From: Caldifarciminota bacterium
GTDB taxonomy: Bacteria; Hydrothermota; Tepidihabitantia; Tepidihabitantales; Tepidihabitantaceae
Direction of reading: 5' to 3'
DNA length: 29,284 nucleotides
Assembly (NCBI GenBank): GCA_903908785.1
Contig: CAIVTL010000008.1
Span: forward strand, 1 to 29,284
Numbering within the stretch: the stretch's first letter is position 1; each line of letters starts with the position of its first letter. The notes under the pieces are model-generated. The model was not told the DNA's origin. It did not search any database and saw nothing but the letters and a program-made list of their open reading frames with translations. Below are positions 7,912-16,698 of this stretch, in pieces. The translations under genes and the position numbers were made by a program.

Positions 7912-10248
7912 ATGAAGTCCGCATTCGTCTTGTTTGCTGTCGGTTGTCTAGTGTCGGTTGGCCCGGGGCAGTGGCTGGAGAAGACAGTCGTTCTGCCGGA
8001 TTCTCTCGGTGGGCTCATTCGTCCGATGTGCATGGCCTATGACTCCACGAACAACACGGTCTATGTAGCTGGCGCAAGTGGCCGCGGCGGTCGGATAGTC
8101 GCGATTGACGGTTCATCCAACCAGAGGACTGCCGCGATTCGAACAGCAAGCAACCACACGTCGGACATAGCGGTCAGTCAGGCGGATAACAAGGTGTACT
8201 GCGCCAACACGTACGACAGCAGTGTGTCTGTAGTAAGCGGCGCGACTAACCAGGTCTTGGCCGTGGTTCCGGTCTGTCCATACCCGGGCAGGCTATGCGT
8301 CAATTCGGTGAGCCACAAGGTCTACTGCACGAGCATGATTGACAGCTCTTTCGTAGTGCTGGACGGGTTCGGCGACACGGTGCTGGTCACCTTATCCTTG
8401 CCGGGATTCGTCGGAGGGCCCTGTTACAACTCAGTGAATAACAAGGTCTACTGCTCGCTGTACTATAGCGATTCGTTAGCGGTCATTGACGGCGCCCGAG
8501 ACACGATACTAGGGTACATCCGAACGGAACGACACTCTGGAGGGCCGACCTACAACCCGACGGAGAACAAGGTGTACTGCACCGCTGACTCTGGTGTGTT
8601 CGTGATAGACGGCGCAGGAGATTCGGTCCTCGCATACGTACCGACGGACTCTGGACCCCGGCAACTCTGCTTCAACTCAGTGGAGAACAGGATGTACTGC
8701 ACGACCGACTCCGGCCTCGTGGTGATAGACTGCTCGGCAGATTCGGTTCTCACGGTCGTGCCGGACATAGGCGGCTGCATCAGCTACAGCCCTCGGTGCA
8801 ACAAGCTATACTGCGTGGTTGCCTGGGACAGTGTTGCAGTTGTTGATGGTGCGACGAATCAGGTGGTCGCGATGGTCCCCGCGGACGACGACGCCGCTAC
8901 GCTGTGCTGCAACACTCAGAATGGCCGGGCCTACTGCGCGAACGGCATGGCCGACAACGTGACCGTCGTTGACGGCGTCACCAACCAGGTACTGACAACC
9001 GTGAAGACCGGGAGCGAACCTTGTATCCTTTGCTACAACCCGATAGACGACAAGATATACAGCGGGGGTCCCTTCGGTCGGGAGTTGGCGATAATCGACG
9101 GCAGCACGCTTGAAGTACTCGGAACAGCCCCTGTTGGTAAGGCACCTGAAGCACTGTGCCACAATACTCAGGACGACAAGGTCTACTGCGCGAACCTATC
9201 GACCGATAATATCACGATAATCGATGGTGCCACGAACCAGGTTCTTGCCACCATCGCTGCCGGGCACTGGCCCCGGAACCTCTGCTACAACTCGCACGAC
9301 AACAAGGTCTACTGCACCCAGATGGATGGCACGGAAGTGACGGTGATTGACGGCGCGGGTGACTCGGTAATCGCTATGGTGACAGTGCCGTTTTACCCCT
9401 TCGATCTCTGCTACAGTGCGCTGAACAACAGGGTGTATTGCATCCAGGCATCCAGCGACAACCTCTCGGTCATTGATGGCACGACTGATCAAGTGCTCGC
9501 AATCGTCTCAGTGGGTGACTGTCCCTGGGCCGTCTGTTTCAATCCCGTCAACAACAAGGTCTATGCTGCAAATCACGGGAGTGCAACCGTCACCGTCATT
9601 GATGGGCTGACCAACAGCGTGCGGGCAACCGTTCGTGCCGACAGCGGAGCCGGGCGTCTCAGCTACAATGCGCAGTACAACAAGGTGTACTGCAACTCAT
9701 GGCACGGCATTTTCGTGATTGACGGGGCAACGGACAGCGTTGTCGCTACCGTGCCGATGCCGCACGGCGCAGGCGACCTGTGCTACGACGACGGCAACAA
9801 CAAACTCTACTGCGCCAGCATGGACAGCGTCACTGTGATTGACGGCGCGACTGACCAGATAGTCGCTATCATCCCGGTGGGAGTAGACCCCTCGGCGATA
9901 TGCCGGGGTTCGCATGTGGGCAGGGTGTTCGTGGCGAACCACGTGAGTTCGAGCATCTCGGTCATCCGTGACAGCGTGTCAGGCGCAGTTGGAGAAGCCC
10001 ATCTGGCGCAGGTGTCCCGCCGCAAGCCGGAACCGACCCTCGTCCGCGGTGTGCTGCGGCTAGCGCCAGCCACAAGCCGCAAGCCTCAAGTAACGGGCTT
10101 GCTGGACATTGCGGGACGTAGGGTGATGGAACTGCTTCCCGGCCCGAATGACGTGAGCGGGCTGGCGCCAGGGGTCTACTTCGTGCGTCCGGCGTCAGGC
10201 GCAGTGCGGGGTGCGTCCAGCGTGACGAAGGTCATCGTCACGCGGTAG
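7912..10248 (+). CDS. Secreted 16-repeat YVTN-type beta-propeller protein with sorting-like C-terminus
   Basis: A 778-residue secreted protein. The ATG at 7912 is preferred over a GTG at 7876 because GGAGG lies 4 nt upstream and the signal peptide (MKSAFVLFAVGCLVSVGPGQ) begins there. Sixteen repeats of about 42 residues follow, each with a core like NNKVYCAN...VTVIDGATNQVLATV, as in YVTN/surface-layer propellers. Many repeats carry two cysteines ten residues apart (LCYN...VYC). The last ~70 residues (TGLLDIAGRRVMELLPG, LAPGVYFVR, KVIVTR) match the C-terminal tail of the proteins at 11446 and 13810 and resemble type IX-like sorting domains. A heptamer array (10072-10092) sits in frame before this tail. 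Ligand or surface role is unknown. Confidence 0.88.
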   Translation: MKSAFVLFAVGCLVSVGPGQWLEKTVVLPDSLGGLIRPMCMAYDSTNNTVYVAGASGRGGRIVAIDGSSNQRTAAIRTASNHTSDIAVSQADNKVYCANTYDSSVSVVSGATNQVLAVVPVCPYPGRLCVNSVSHKVYCTSMIDSSFVVLDGFGDTVLVTLSLPGFVGGPCYNSVNNKVYCSLYYSDSLAVIDGARDTILGYIRTERHSGGPTYNPTENKVYCTADSGVFVIDGAGDSVLAYVPTDSGPRQLCFNSVENRMYCTTDSGLVVIDCSADSVLTVVPDIGGCISYSPRCNKLYCVVAWDSVAVVDGATNQVVAMVPADDDAATLCCNTQNGRAYCANGMADNVTVVDGVTNQVLTTVKTGSEPCILCYNPIDDKIYSGGPFGRELAIIDGSTLEVLGTAPVGKAPEALCHNTQDDKVYCANLSTDNITIIDGATNQVLATIAAGHWPRNLCYNSHDNKVYCTQMDGTEVTVIDGAGDSVIAMVTVPFYPFDLCYSALNNRVYCIQASSDNLSVIDGTTDQVLAIVSVGDCPWAVCFNPVNNKVYAANHGSATVTVIDGLTNSVRATVRADSGAGRLSYNAQYNKVYCNSWHGIFVIDGATDSVVATVPMPHGAGDLCYDDGNNKLYCASMDSVTVIDGATDQIVAIIPVGVDPSAICRGSHVGRVFVANHVSSSISVIRDSVSGAVGEAHLAQVSRRKPEPTLVRGVLRLAPATSRKPQVTGLLDIAGRRVMELLPGPNDVSGLAPGVYFVRPASGAVRGASSVTKVIVTR
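10072..10092 (+). repeat. In-frame heptamer array inside the C-terminal module
   Basis: acaagcc-gcaagcc-tcaagta encodes part of the loop just before the TGLLDIAGR strand. The proteins at 11446 and 13810 carry a different heptamer at the equivalent loop. Confidence 0.6.
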
Positions 10249-10260
10249 CGGCCGACGGCC

Positions 10261-11052
10261 CTAGCGCACGACCTCGACTTTGCCGGACTGCGGGCCGCAC
10301 TGGTACAGGTACGTCCCGGCCGGAACCGGCATCCCCAGGTCATCCGCGCAATCCCACAACAATGCCGGCTCACCGGCCCGGAGTTCAAGGTGGCGCACGA
10401 TGCGGCCCGTGGCGTCCATGACGAGGACCGGCGCGGGGCCGGGTTCGCGGGCGGGGAAGGCAAGCGTGACGCTGCGGCCGGTCGGGTTCGGAAACGCCGG
10501 GGCCACGGACACTTCCGGCGCGCCGCCGGGCGCTTCGTCAACGCCGGCGGCGTTTGAACCGTACACTTCCATTATCCGGCTCCCGGCCGCGCCGCTGGTG
10601 ATGATGATTTCGCTCTTGTTGTCGCCGTCGACGTCCGCGACCGCGGTATAGGCGTAGCCGGATTTCACGGGGCTGGTGTATTCCAGCGCGTGGGTCCCGC
10701 AGTCGTAGACATAGAACCGGCATGAGTAGCTGGGTGTATAGTTGCTGACCTGGAACACCAGCTCCTTCGCCGCATCGCCATCGGTGTTGGCGACGACCGG
10801 GTACTGAATGTACGCGTAGCCGTTGGATGGCATTGACCAGAGCAGTCCGTGCGTCACGCCGCTGTAGACCTTCAGTGCTGAGCTGTCCATCAGCATCACC
10901 TCGGGAATCGTGTCGCCGTTCACGTCGAAACCGGCGTGGAGATTATAGGTGTAGGCCGTTGCCGACGAATAAGTCGCGGGCGCGGTCCATTCCACTACAT
11001 ATGAGGCCGAAGCCACGGTAGCAAGCAAGGCAATCAGAGTGACGATTCTCAT
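10261..11052 (-). CDS. Secreted FG-GAP-like repeat protein with FlgD/T9SS-like C-terminus
   Basis: A 263-residue secreted protein: signal peptide (MRIVTLIALLATVASA), a propeller-fragment-like region with the calcium-binding-like motif DVNGDTIPEVMLMD and DVDGDNKSEIIITS (about residues 45-165), then a FlgD-Ig/type-IX-like tail (about 180-263: FPNPTGRSVTLAFP, DATGRIVRHLEL, GMPVPAGTYLYQC). With only about three FG-GAP-type blades it cannot close a propeller alone. The ATG is set by a strong Shine-Dalgarno AAAGGAG (11065-11059) 6 nt upstream. It converges on the previous gene with 12 bp between the stop codons and no terminator hairpin. Confidence 0.85.
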   Translation of the reverse strand: MRIVTLIALLATVASASYVVEWTAPATYSSATAYTYNLHAGFDVNGDTIPEVMLMDSSALKVYSGVTHGLLWSMPSNGYAYIQYPVVANTDGDAAKELVFQVSNYTPSYSCRFYVYDCGTHALEYTSPVKSGYAYTAVADVDGDNKSEIIITSGAAGSRIMEVYGSNAAGVDEAPGGAPEVSVAPAFPNPTGRSVTLAFPAREPGPAPVLVMDATGRIVRHLELRAGEPALLWDCADDLGMPVPAGTYLYQCGPQSGKVEVVR

Positions 11053-11096
11053 TCGTATCTCCTTTCGGGACAGGCGGACGATTTCACGGTCGGCAG

Positions 11097-11125
11097 ATTG
11101 TCGGGCAGGCGAGCCGCAATGTCAA
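11097..11125 (-). promoter_or_regulatory. Sigma70-like promoter for the FG-GAP-like gene
   Basis: On the minus strand TTGACA (11125-11120), 17-bp spacer, GACAAT (11102-11097). It leaves a leader of about 38 nt with an AAAGGAG Shine-Dalgarno. Confidence 0.6.
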
Positions 11126-11275
11126 TTCCGGGTTGACGCCCCGGGAACCGGGACAAGACCAGCCACGGCGGTCACCGCGAACGCGGCGTGGGTGACGCCG
11201 GGAGTCCGGCCCGTGCCCTCAGTCATCTCTGCGCGCCCGGTGGCTCGGTGTCGGATTCCGGGCTGTCCTCTGTGC

Positions 11276-11303
11276 TTGACAACCAGACGCGCTGATATAT
11301 CCT
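11276..11303 (+). promoter_or_regulatory. Probable sigma70-like promoter
   Basis: TTGACA (11276-11281), 16-bp spacer and TATCCT (11298-11303). The implied leader of about 135 nt includes a heptamer array at 11370-11390. Confidence 0.5.
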
Positions 11304-11369
11304 GACCCTGTGCCAAGCTCAGGGCTTGCTCGCCGAGCCGACTCGCGTCCCGGCGCGCCGTTCCTGCCC

Positions 11370-11390
11370 GCGAGAGGCGAGAAGCGGGTT
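11370..11390 (+). repeat. Heptamer array in the 5' leader
   Basis: gcgagag-gcgagaa-gcgggtt, the same heptamers that occur inside this gene at 13624-13658 and inside the next gene at 16399-16433. Confidence 0.6.
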
Positions 11391-11445
11391 GCTCGACACA
11401 AAGCCGGTTCTTACGCGATAGGCATTCAACCCCAGGGAGGCAAAG

Positions 11446-13800
11446 ATGACCAGGAAGACAATGCTCGTGGTCCTGCTGCTGGCCTGCGCGCTGGCCCGGG
11501 CGCAGTACCGTGAAACCACGATTTACCTGCCCGATTCACTCGGCGGCGCGGCCCATCTTGAGGGTGTGGTCTACGCCTCGGCCGGCAACAAGGTCTATGT
11601 GTCGGGAAGGGACGGCGTGGTGGCGATTGACGGTACGACGAACCTTCGCGTCGCCCGCGTCACCGCGGGCGCGGACATCGCGGCCCTGTGCTACAACCCG
11701 GTGAGCAACCGGGTCTACACCGCCAACTGGGGCAGCAGCAGCGTCACCGTTATTGATTGCGCCGGCGACACGGTGATAGCGACCGTGGCTGTGGACAGCC
11801 TGCCCAACGCCCTGTGCTGCAACACCGCGAACAACAAAGTCTACTGCGCCAACCGTCTCGACAGCAGCGTTACGGTTATCGACGGGGCATCCAATTCCGT
11901 CATCACCACGATAACGGTCGGCAGCGTCCCCGACGCCCTGTGCTACAACCCGACGAGCAACAAGGTCTACTGTGCCAATCTCCTCGCTGACAATGTGACG
12001 GTGATTGACGGCGCGGCGAACACGGTCATCGCCACGGTGACGGCCGGGTCACGGCCCTGGGCTCTCTGTTTCAATCCCATCAACAACAAGGTCTATTGCT
12101 CGAATGACGGCAGCGACAACATCACGGTTATCGACGGCGCGACCAACTCGGTTCTGCGGACGGTGCCGACCGGCGGCGAGCCGGACGCTTCGTGCTACAA
12201 TTCGACGAACAACAAGGTCTATTCCGCCAACTATGGCGGCGATGGCGTGACTGTAATCAGCGGGGCGAATGATTCGGTCGTCGCCACGGTGCCGACCGGG
12301 CTCTACAGCAGCCCTGCCGGAGTCTGCTGGAACTCCGTGAACAACCGGGCGTACAGCGCGAATGAAGACGGCTCTGTCACTGTGATTGACGGCGTGACCA
12401 ACGCCGTCATCGACACGGTGACCGCCGGCGACGAGCCCTACGCCGCCTGCTACAACCCGGCCGACAACAAGGTCTACTGCATCAACAACGGCGCGTCCAA
12501 TGACGTGACGGTAATCGACGGGGCGAGCAACTCCGTGCTCGCCGATATCGTTACCGGCGTGAATCCCATCGCGCTGTGCTACAACTCCCAGAATCACCGC
12601 GTGTACAGCGCCAACTACTACAGCCGCGACGTTAGCGTTATCGACGCCGGGAGCAATTCGCTGCTTGCCGACGTGCCGGCGGACAGCCAGCCGACCGCGC
12701 TCTGCTACAACGCCGTGGACAACAAGGTGTATTGCGCCAACTTCGCCGGCCGCGACGTGACGGTGATTGACGGCGCAGGCAACTCGGTCATCACTACCGT
12801 CCATCTTGGTTCCAAGCCCCGGGCTGTTTTCCACGACCCGGCCAACAACCGGGTCTACTGCGCGCGATATGATACGTTGACCGTAATCGACGGCGCCTCC
12901 AACGCGGTAGTCGCCTCGATACAGCTCGGAACCGGGAGCGACCTCTACGCCCTGTGCCGCAACCCGGCGGGGAACAAGGTCTACGTCAGCGACATTGATG
13001 GCGACAGCGTGTATGTGTTCGACGGGACAAACGACTCGCTGGTTGCCCGCGTCCGAGTCGGCGGCGACCCCTATGCTCTTTGCTACAACCCGGTCAGCAA
13101 TCGCGTCTACACCGCGAACCGGGCCGCCAACAATGTAACGGTGATTGACGGTGCAACGAACGCGGTCATTGCGACCGTCCCGGCCGGGTACTGGCCCCAG
13201 GCACTGTGCTGCAATACGACGAACCACAAGGTATACGCTGCCAACTATGGTGGTACCGGCGGCGTCACCATCATCGACGGCGCGAGCAACTCGGTCATCG
13301 CGACCGTGCCGGTCGGCCAGAGTCCCTGCGCGCTGGACTACGATTCGCTGAACAATAAGGTCCACTGCGTCAGCGGGGACGGCAACAGCGTGAGCGTAAT
13401 CGACGGGGCGAGCAATGCGGTCGTTCGAACGATTGCCATCGACGACGCGCCGTGCGCCTTGACCTGTGCCCCGGCGGAGAACCGCGTCTACGTCGCCAAC
13501 TTCTATGGCGCGAGCATCTCCGTCCTGCGGGGCACCGGCGGTGGCCTCGAGGAAACGATGAGCGATGAGCGCGGAATGATGAACGTCGGGCCGACCGTCA
13601 TCCGCGGTGTGCTGTTCTTCGAGACGAGAGGCGAGAGGCGAGAAGCGAGAGGGGAGTTGCTGGACGTGGCGGGACGCGGAGTGCTTGACCTGCGGCCCGG
13701 CCCGAATGACGTGAGTCGCCTTGCGCCTGGCGTCTATTTCGTGCATTCGACAATCGTCAGTCGGCAATCGACAATTACAAAGGTCGTCGTTTCCAGATAG
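11446..13800 (+). CDS. Secreted 16-repeat YVTN-type beta-propeller protein
   Basis: A 784-residue secreted protein with signal peptide MTRKTMLVVLLLACALARA and sixteen repeats of about 42-45 residues (core ALCYNPxxNKVYCAN...VTVIDGASNSVIATV). It is the closest relative of the protein at 7912, including the shared start of the mature region (LPDSLGG) and the C-terminal module (RGELLDVAGRGVLDLRPG, LAPGVYFVH, KVVVSR). GGGAGG lies upstream of the ATG. The stop is 9 nt before the protease gene, so the two are probably co-transcribed. Two loops of the tail are made of heptamer repeats (13624-13658 and 13750-13777). Function unknown; surface display or binding is the usual guess for such proteins. Confidence 0.88.
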   Translation: MTRKTMLVVLLLACALARAQYRETTIYLPDSLGGAAHLEGVVYASAGNKVYVSGRDGVVAIDGTTNLRVARVTAGADIAALCYNPVSNRVYTANWGSSSVTVIDCAGDTVIATVAVDSLPNALCCNTANNKVYCANRLDSSVTVIDGASNSVITTITVGSVPDALCYNPTSNKVYCANLLADNVTVIDGAANTVIATVTAGSRPWALCFNPINNKVYCSNDGSDNITVIDGATNSVLRTVPTGGEPDASCYNSTNNKVYSANYGGDGVTVISGANDSVVATVPTGLYSSPAGVCWNSVNNRAYSANEDGSVTVIDGVTNAVIDTVTAGDEPYAACYNPADNKVYCINNGASNDVTVIDGASNSVLADIVTGVNPIALCYNSQNHRVYSANYYSRDVSVIDAGSNSLLADVPADSQPTALCYNAVDNKVYCANFAGRDVTVIDGAGNSVITTVHLGSKPRAVFHDPANNRVYCARYDTLTVIDGASNAVVASIQLGTGSDLYALCRNPAGNKVYVSDIDGDSVYVFDGTNDSLVARVRVGGDPYALCYNPVSNRVYTANRAANNVTVIDGATNAVIATVPAGYWPQALCCNTTNHKVYAANYGGTGGVTIIDGASNSVIATVPVGQSPCALDYDSLNNKVHCVSGDGNSVSVIDGASNAVVRTIAIDDAPCALTCAPAENRVYVANFYGASISVLRGTGGGLEETMSDERGMMNVGPTVIRGVLFFETRGERREARGELLDVAGRGVLDLRPGPNDVSRLAPGVYFVHSTIVSRQSTITKVVVSR
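13624..13658 (+). repeat. In-frame heptamer array, C-terminal loop 1
   Basis: acgagag-gcgagag-gcgagaa-gcgagag-gggagtt, read as RGERREARGEL between the propeller and the LLDVAGR strand. Confidence 0.7.
13750..13777 (+). repeat. In-frame heptamer array, C-terminal loop 2
   Basis: acaatcg-tcagtcg-gcaatcg-acaatta, coding for the hairpin loop between GVYFVH and KVVVSR at the extreme C-terminus. Confidence 0.65.
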
Positions 13801-13809
13801 GAGGAGCAA

Positions 13810-16578
13810 TTGCGGATACACGTCGTTTTCGTTATCACCGCGGCCCTGGCTGCCGGCCTGCACGCGGGACAGCTCGCGCCGAAACTGACGGCTGTGTTGA
13901 AGGACGCGTCTGCGGACGCGCTGATACCGGTCATCGTCCAGACGCGGGTCCAGGGTGACCTGCGGAGCCTGCCCGCGTCCAGTTCTTACGACGACAAGGT
14001 CGCGTACCTGAGAGCAACTGCCGCCGAGGCACAGAAGGACTTGCTGGATTGGTCGCACACGGTGCCGGCCGAGAATATCGAGCCGCTCTGGCTGGTGAGC
14101 CGGGTTGCACTGCACGCGCCGCGCTCGGTCATCCTCGACCTGGTGGCACGGGATGACGTGGCGACGGTTTGGTTCGACGACACGTTCCGGCTGGACGCGG
14201 TTCGGCCCAGCCGGACAGCCCGCGATGCGACCGACGGCCCCACATGGAACATCGACCGGATTCAGGCCGATTCCTGCTGGGCCGATGGCTATGACGGCAC
14301 CGGCATCGTGGTCGGGAACATCGATACCGGGGTCGAGGTGACTCACCCGGCGTTCGGCGGGCGCTGGCGCGAGGAGAACGGCTGGTTCGACGCCGTTTCG
14401 GGCCTGCCCACACCCTACGATGACGCCACGCCGAGCCATGGAACTCATACGATGGGCCTTCTGACCGGCGGCGACGGCCTCGGTTCGTATCCGTACGACA
14501 TCGGCGTGGCCCCGGGCGCGACCTTCATCGCCGCCAAGTGCTTTGACGCCGGCGGCAACTCAAACCAATCATGGATTGAGCAGTGCCTGAACTGGATGGC
14601 CGACCCGGGTCGGCCCGATGTCCTGTCCAATTCCTGGGGCTCGGAGCAGCGGGACACAATCTGCTGGGCGTCAATCCGGCGGCTGCGCGACCTCGGTGTG
14701 ATGGTGGTCTTCTCGGCGGGCAACAACGGCCCGTGGCCGGCGACCGTCGGTGACCCGGGCAGCTTCCCGACCGTCATCTGCGTCGGCGCAACGGACGACC
14801 AGGACGACATCACCGTGTTCTCCTCGCGCGGCCCGGCCCCGGACCGGTGGCCGTGGAATGAACCTGAGTACTGGTCCCGCCCGGACTGGGACCTTATCTG
14901 CCCCGCGGTCAGCGCGCCCGGCGACAGCATTATGTCGGCGGTGCGGGGCGACACGTTTGCCTGGCTCCCGGGCACTTCGATGGCATGCCCGCAGGTGGCC
15001 GGATGCTGCGCCCTGCTCAAGCAGAAGTACCCCGCTATCACCCACGACAAGGCGATGCAGATGATTACGAACGGCGCCGACCACGTCCCGCAGGGCGGCA
15101 ACTACCCGAACAACGACTACGGCTGGGGTCGACTGAACTGCCGGCGTGCGCTCGATACCCTGGCCCAGCCCGAACGGCCATTCGTCCGGGTTGACGCGGT
15201 CTGGGTCGTTGATGACGAGAACCACAACGACACGCTCGAACCGGGCGAGACCGGGGACCTCGTGCTCCGCCTGCGTAATACCGGCCGGTTCGACGCCACC
15301 AACCTGCGCGGCGTGCTGCGCGGCGGCGACGCCATGGTCTCGATACTCGACTCGACCACGAACATTGGGCTGTTGCCCGGACTGGACACGGCCAACACCT
15401 CAAGCGACCCGTTCGTCCTCCATGCCGACCCGTTCTGCCCGCTCGGGTACATCCCCAACCTGACGCTGGCTCTCACCTGCAACGAGACGACATGGACGTA
15501 CGCCATTCCGCTTCGGGTCGGGGTCAGTGGAACGCAACTCTGGACGGCTCGCGAACTGCCCGGGCTGCCCGGCAACCCGTCCCGTGGCCTCGCTTCCGGC
15601 GTCGCCTACAACCCGGTCGACAACCGGCTCTACGTCACCTGCGAGCAGACCTCGTTCATCCACATCTACAGCTCGGACTCACTGGTCGAGCTTGTTGACT
15701 CGATATGGGCGCCGGACTCCAACTGGTCCTGCTACGACCTTGCCTTCTGTCCCGGCGACACCACGTTCTGGGTTCTCTCCTATTACATCAACGCGGCGCG
15801 GGTCACCAAGCTGCGACCCGACGGCACGGTGCTGCGCCATTTCACCTCGCCGGCCGCCACGTGGCCGACCGGTATCGCGTGGGACGGTGACGCTCATCGT
15901 CTCTACCAGGTCGAAAGCCAGTACGAGCCACCTTCGCTCATCCACGTTACCGATACCCTTGGAGGCGTACTCGACACGATTCCGATTCCGCTGGGCGGTT
16001 CCTCCGGTGCCTACTGCCTGACCCGCGAGGTCACGCGCGGCAACCCGCTCGGCTCGGCCCTGGTGAACGCCTACGAGTTTTACGTCGCGGGGAGAACCGG
16101 GCCCGACAGCGCCGGCGTCTACATGCTCCGGCCGGACAACGGCGCGGTCATCGCCCGGTTCCTGGTTCAGCCGCCGGACAGTGGAATCTACGGATACCAC
16201 ATCAGCGGTGTCGAGTACGACCCGCGCGACGCTAGCTACTGGGTGACGTTTTTCTCCCGCAGCGCGCCCTATCACAAGATTGCCAAGTACTCGGGCTTCT
16301 ACGGCGTAGGTATCGGAGAAGCGGCAGGGCAGTGGCGTCCTGCCGCTCCCGACCCGTGGCTGTCCGCCACCGTCATCCGGAGCGTCCTGCTTTTCGAAGC
16401 GAGAAGCGAGAGGCGAGAAGCGAGAGGGGAGTTGCTGGACATCGCGGGCCGCAAGGTGCTCGACCTCAAGCCTGGCGCGAATGATGTGCGGGCGCTTGCG
16501 CCCGGCGTCTACTTCGTTCGGGCTGCCAGCCGTGAACTGTCAGCCGTGAGCTGTCAGAAGGTCGTGGTCGCGCGGTAG
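13810..16578 (+). CDS. Secreted subtilisin-like serine protease (S8) with beta-propeller and sorting-like tail
   Basis: A 922-residue secreted protease. It starts at TTG 13810, 9 nt after the previous stop and just behind GGAGGAG. The order is a signal peptide (1-20), an inhibitor-like propeptide region (about 35-125), an S8 catalytic domain (about 145-460) with Asp172 (NIDTG), His210 (SHGTHTMG), oxyanion Asn near 305 (SAGNNGP) and Ser390 (GTSMACPQVAG), a beta-sandwich linker (about 470-580, LRNTGRFDATNLRG), a propeller-like region (about 590-850) and the sorting-like tail (RGELLDIAGRKVLDLKPG, LAPGVYFVR, KVVVAR). All catalytic residues are present. The tail module is nearly identical in DNA to that of the upstream gene. 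Probable extracellular proteolysis; substrate unknown. Confidence 0.92.
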   Translation: MRIHVVFVITAALAAGLHAGQLAPKLTAVLKDASADALIPVIVQTRVQGDLRSLPASSSYDDKVAYLRATAAEAQKDLLDWSHTVPAENIEPLWLVSRVALHAPRSVILDLVARDDVATVWFDDTFRLDAVRPSRTARDATDGPTWNIDRIQADSCWADGYDGTGIVVGNIDTGVEVTHPAFGGRWREENGWFDAVSGLPTPYDDATPSHGTHTMGLLTGGDGLGSYPYDIGVAPGATFIAAKCFDAGGNSNQSWIEQCLNWMADPGRPDVLSNSWGSEQRDTICWASIRRLRDLGVMVVFSAGNNGPWPATVGDPGSFPTVICVGATDDQDDITVFSSRGPAPDRWPWNEPEYWSRPDWDLICPAVSAPGDSIMSAVRGDTFAWLPGTSMACPQVAGCCALLKQKYPAITHDKAMQMITNGADHVPQGGNYPNNDYGWGRLNCRRALDTLAQPERPFVRVDAVWVVDDENHNDTLEPGETGDLVLRLRNTGRFDATNLRGVLRGGDAMVSILDSTTNIGLLPGLDTANTSSDPFVLHADPFCPLGYIPNLTLALTCNETTWTYAIPLRVGVSGTQLWTARELPGLPGNPSRGLASGVAYNPVDNRLYVTCEQTSFIHIYSSDSLVELVDSIWAPDSNWSCYDLAFCPGDTTFWVLSYYINAARVTKLRPDGTVLRHFTSPAATWPTGIAWDGDAHRLYQVESQYEPPSLIHVTDTLGGVLDTIPIPLGGSSGAYCLTREVTRGNPLGSALVNAYEFYVAGRTGPDSAGVYMLRPDNGAVIARFLVQPPDSGIYGYHISGVEYDPRDASYWVTFFSRSAPYHKIAKYSGFYGVGIGEAAGQWRPAAPDPWLSATVIRSVLLFEARSERREARGELLDIAGRKVLDLKPGANDVRALAPGVYFVRAASRELSAVSCQKVVVAR
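16399..16433 (+). repeat. In-frame heptamer array, C-terminal loop 1
   Basis: gcgagaa-gcgagag-gcgagaa-gcgagag-gggagtt, nearly the same as 13624-13658 and at the equivalent protein position (SERREARGEL). Confidence 0.7.
16529..16557 (+). repeat. In-frame heptamer array, C-terminal loop 2
   Basis: gccgtga-actgtca-gccgtga-gctgtca, alternating two heptamers in the loop between GVYFVR and KVVVAR; the sequence differs from that in the same loop of the upstream gene. Confidence 0.65.
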
Positions 16579-16614
16579 TCCATCGGCGCGAGCGCCCTGC
16601 CGGCCCTTCCCGGG

Positions 16615-16645
16615 TTTACAGCCTGCCCAATCCGCGTAGTATAGT
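16615..16645 (+). promoter_or_regulatory. Possible promoter for the YihY-like gene
   Basis: TTTACA (16615-16620) is followed by TAGTAT (16637, spacer 16) overlapping TATAGT (16640, spacer 19). A leader of about 50 nt with AGGAG (16687-16691) follows. Confidence 0.45.
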
Positions 16646-16698
16646 GCAGGCTGTGCCGACCGGGCAGCGGGCCGGCGCCGCCGGAAAGGAGTCTTGAA

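Noticed and set aside
12049..14448. A 799-codon open frame on the minus strand opposite the propeller/protease pair
   Set aside because: Its translation mirrors the sense repeats (VVDGxRxxGxVV periodicity) and it has no signal peptide, Shine-Dalgarno or recognisable fold. Open antisense frames are expected over GC-rich repeated genes.
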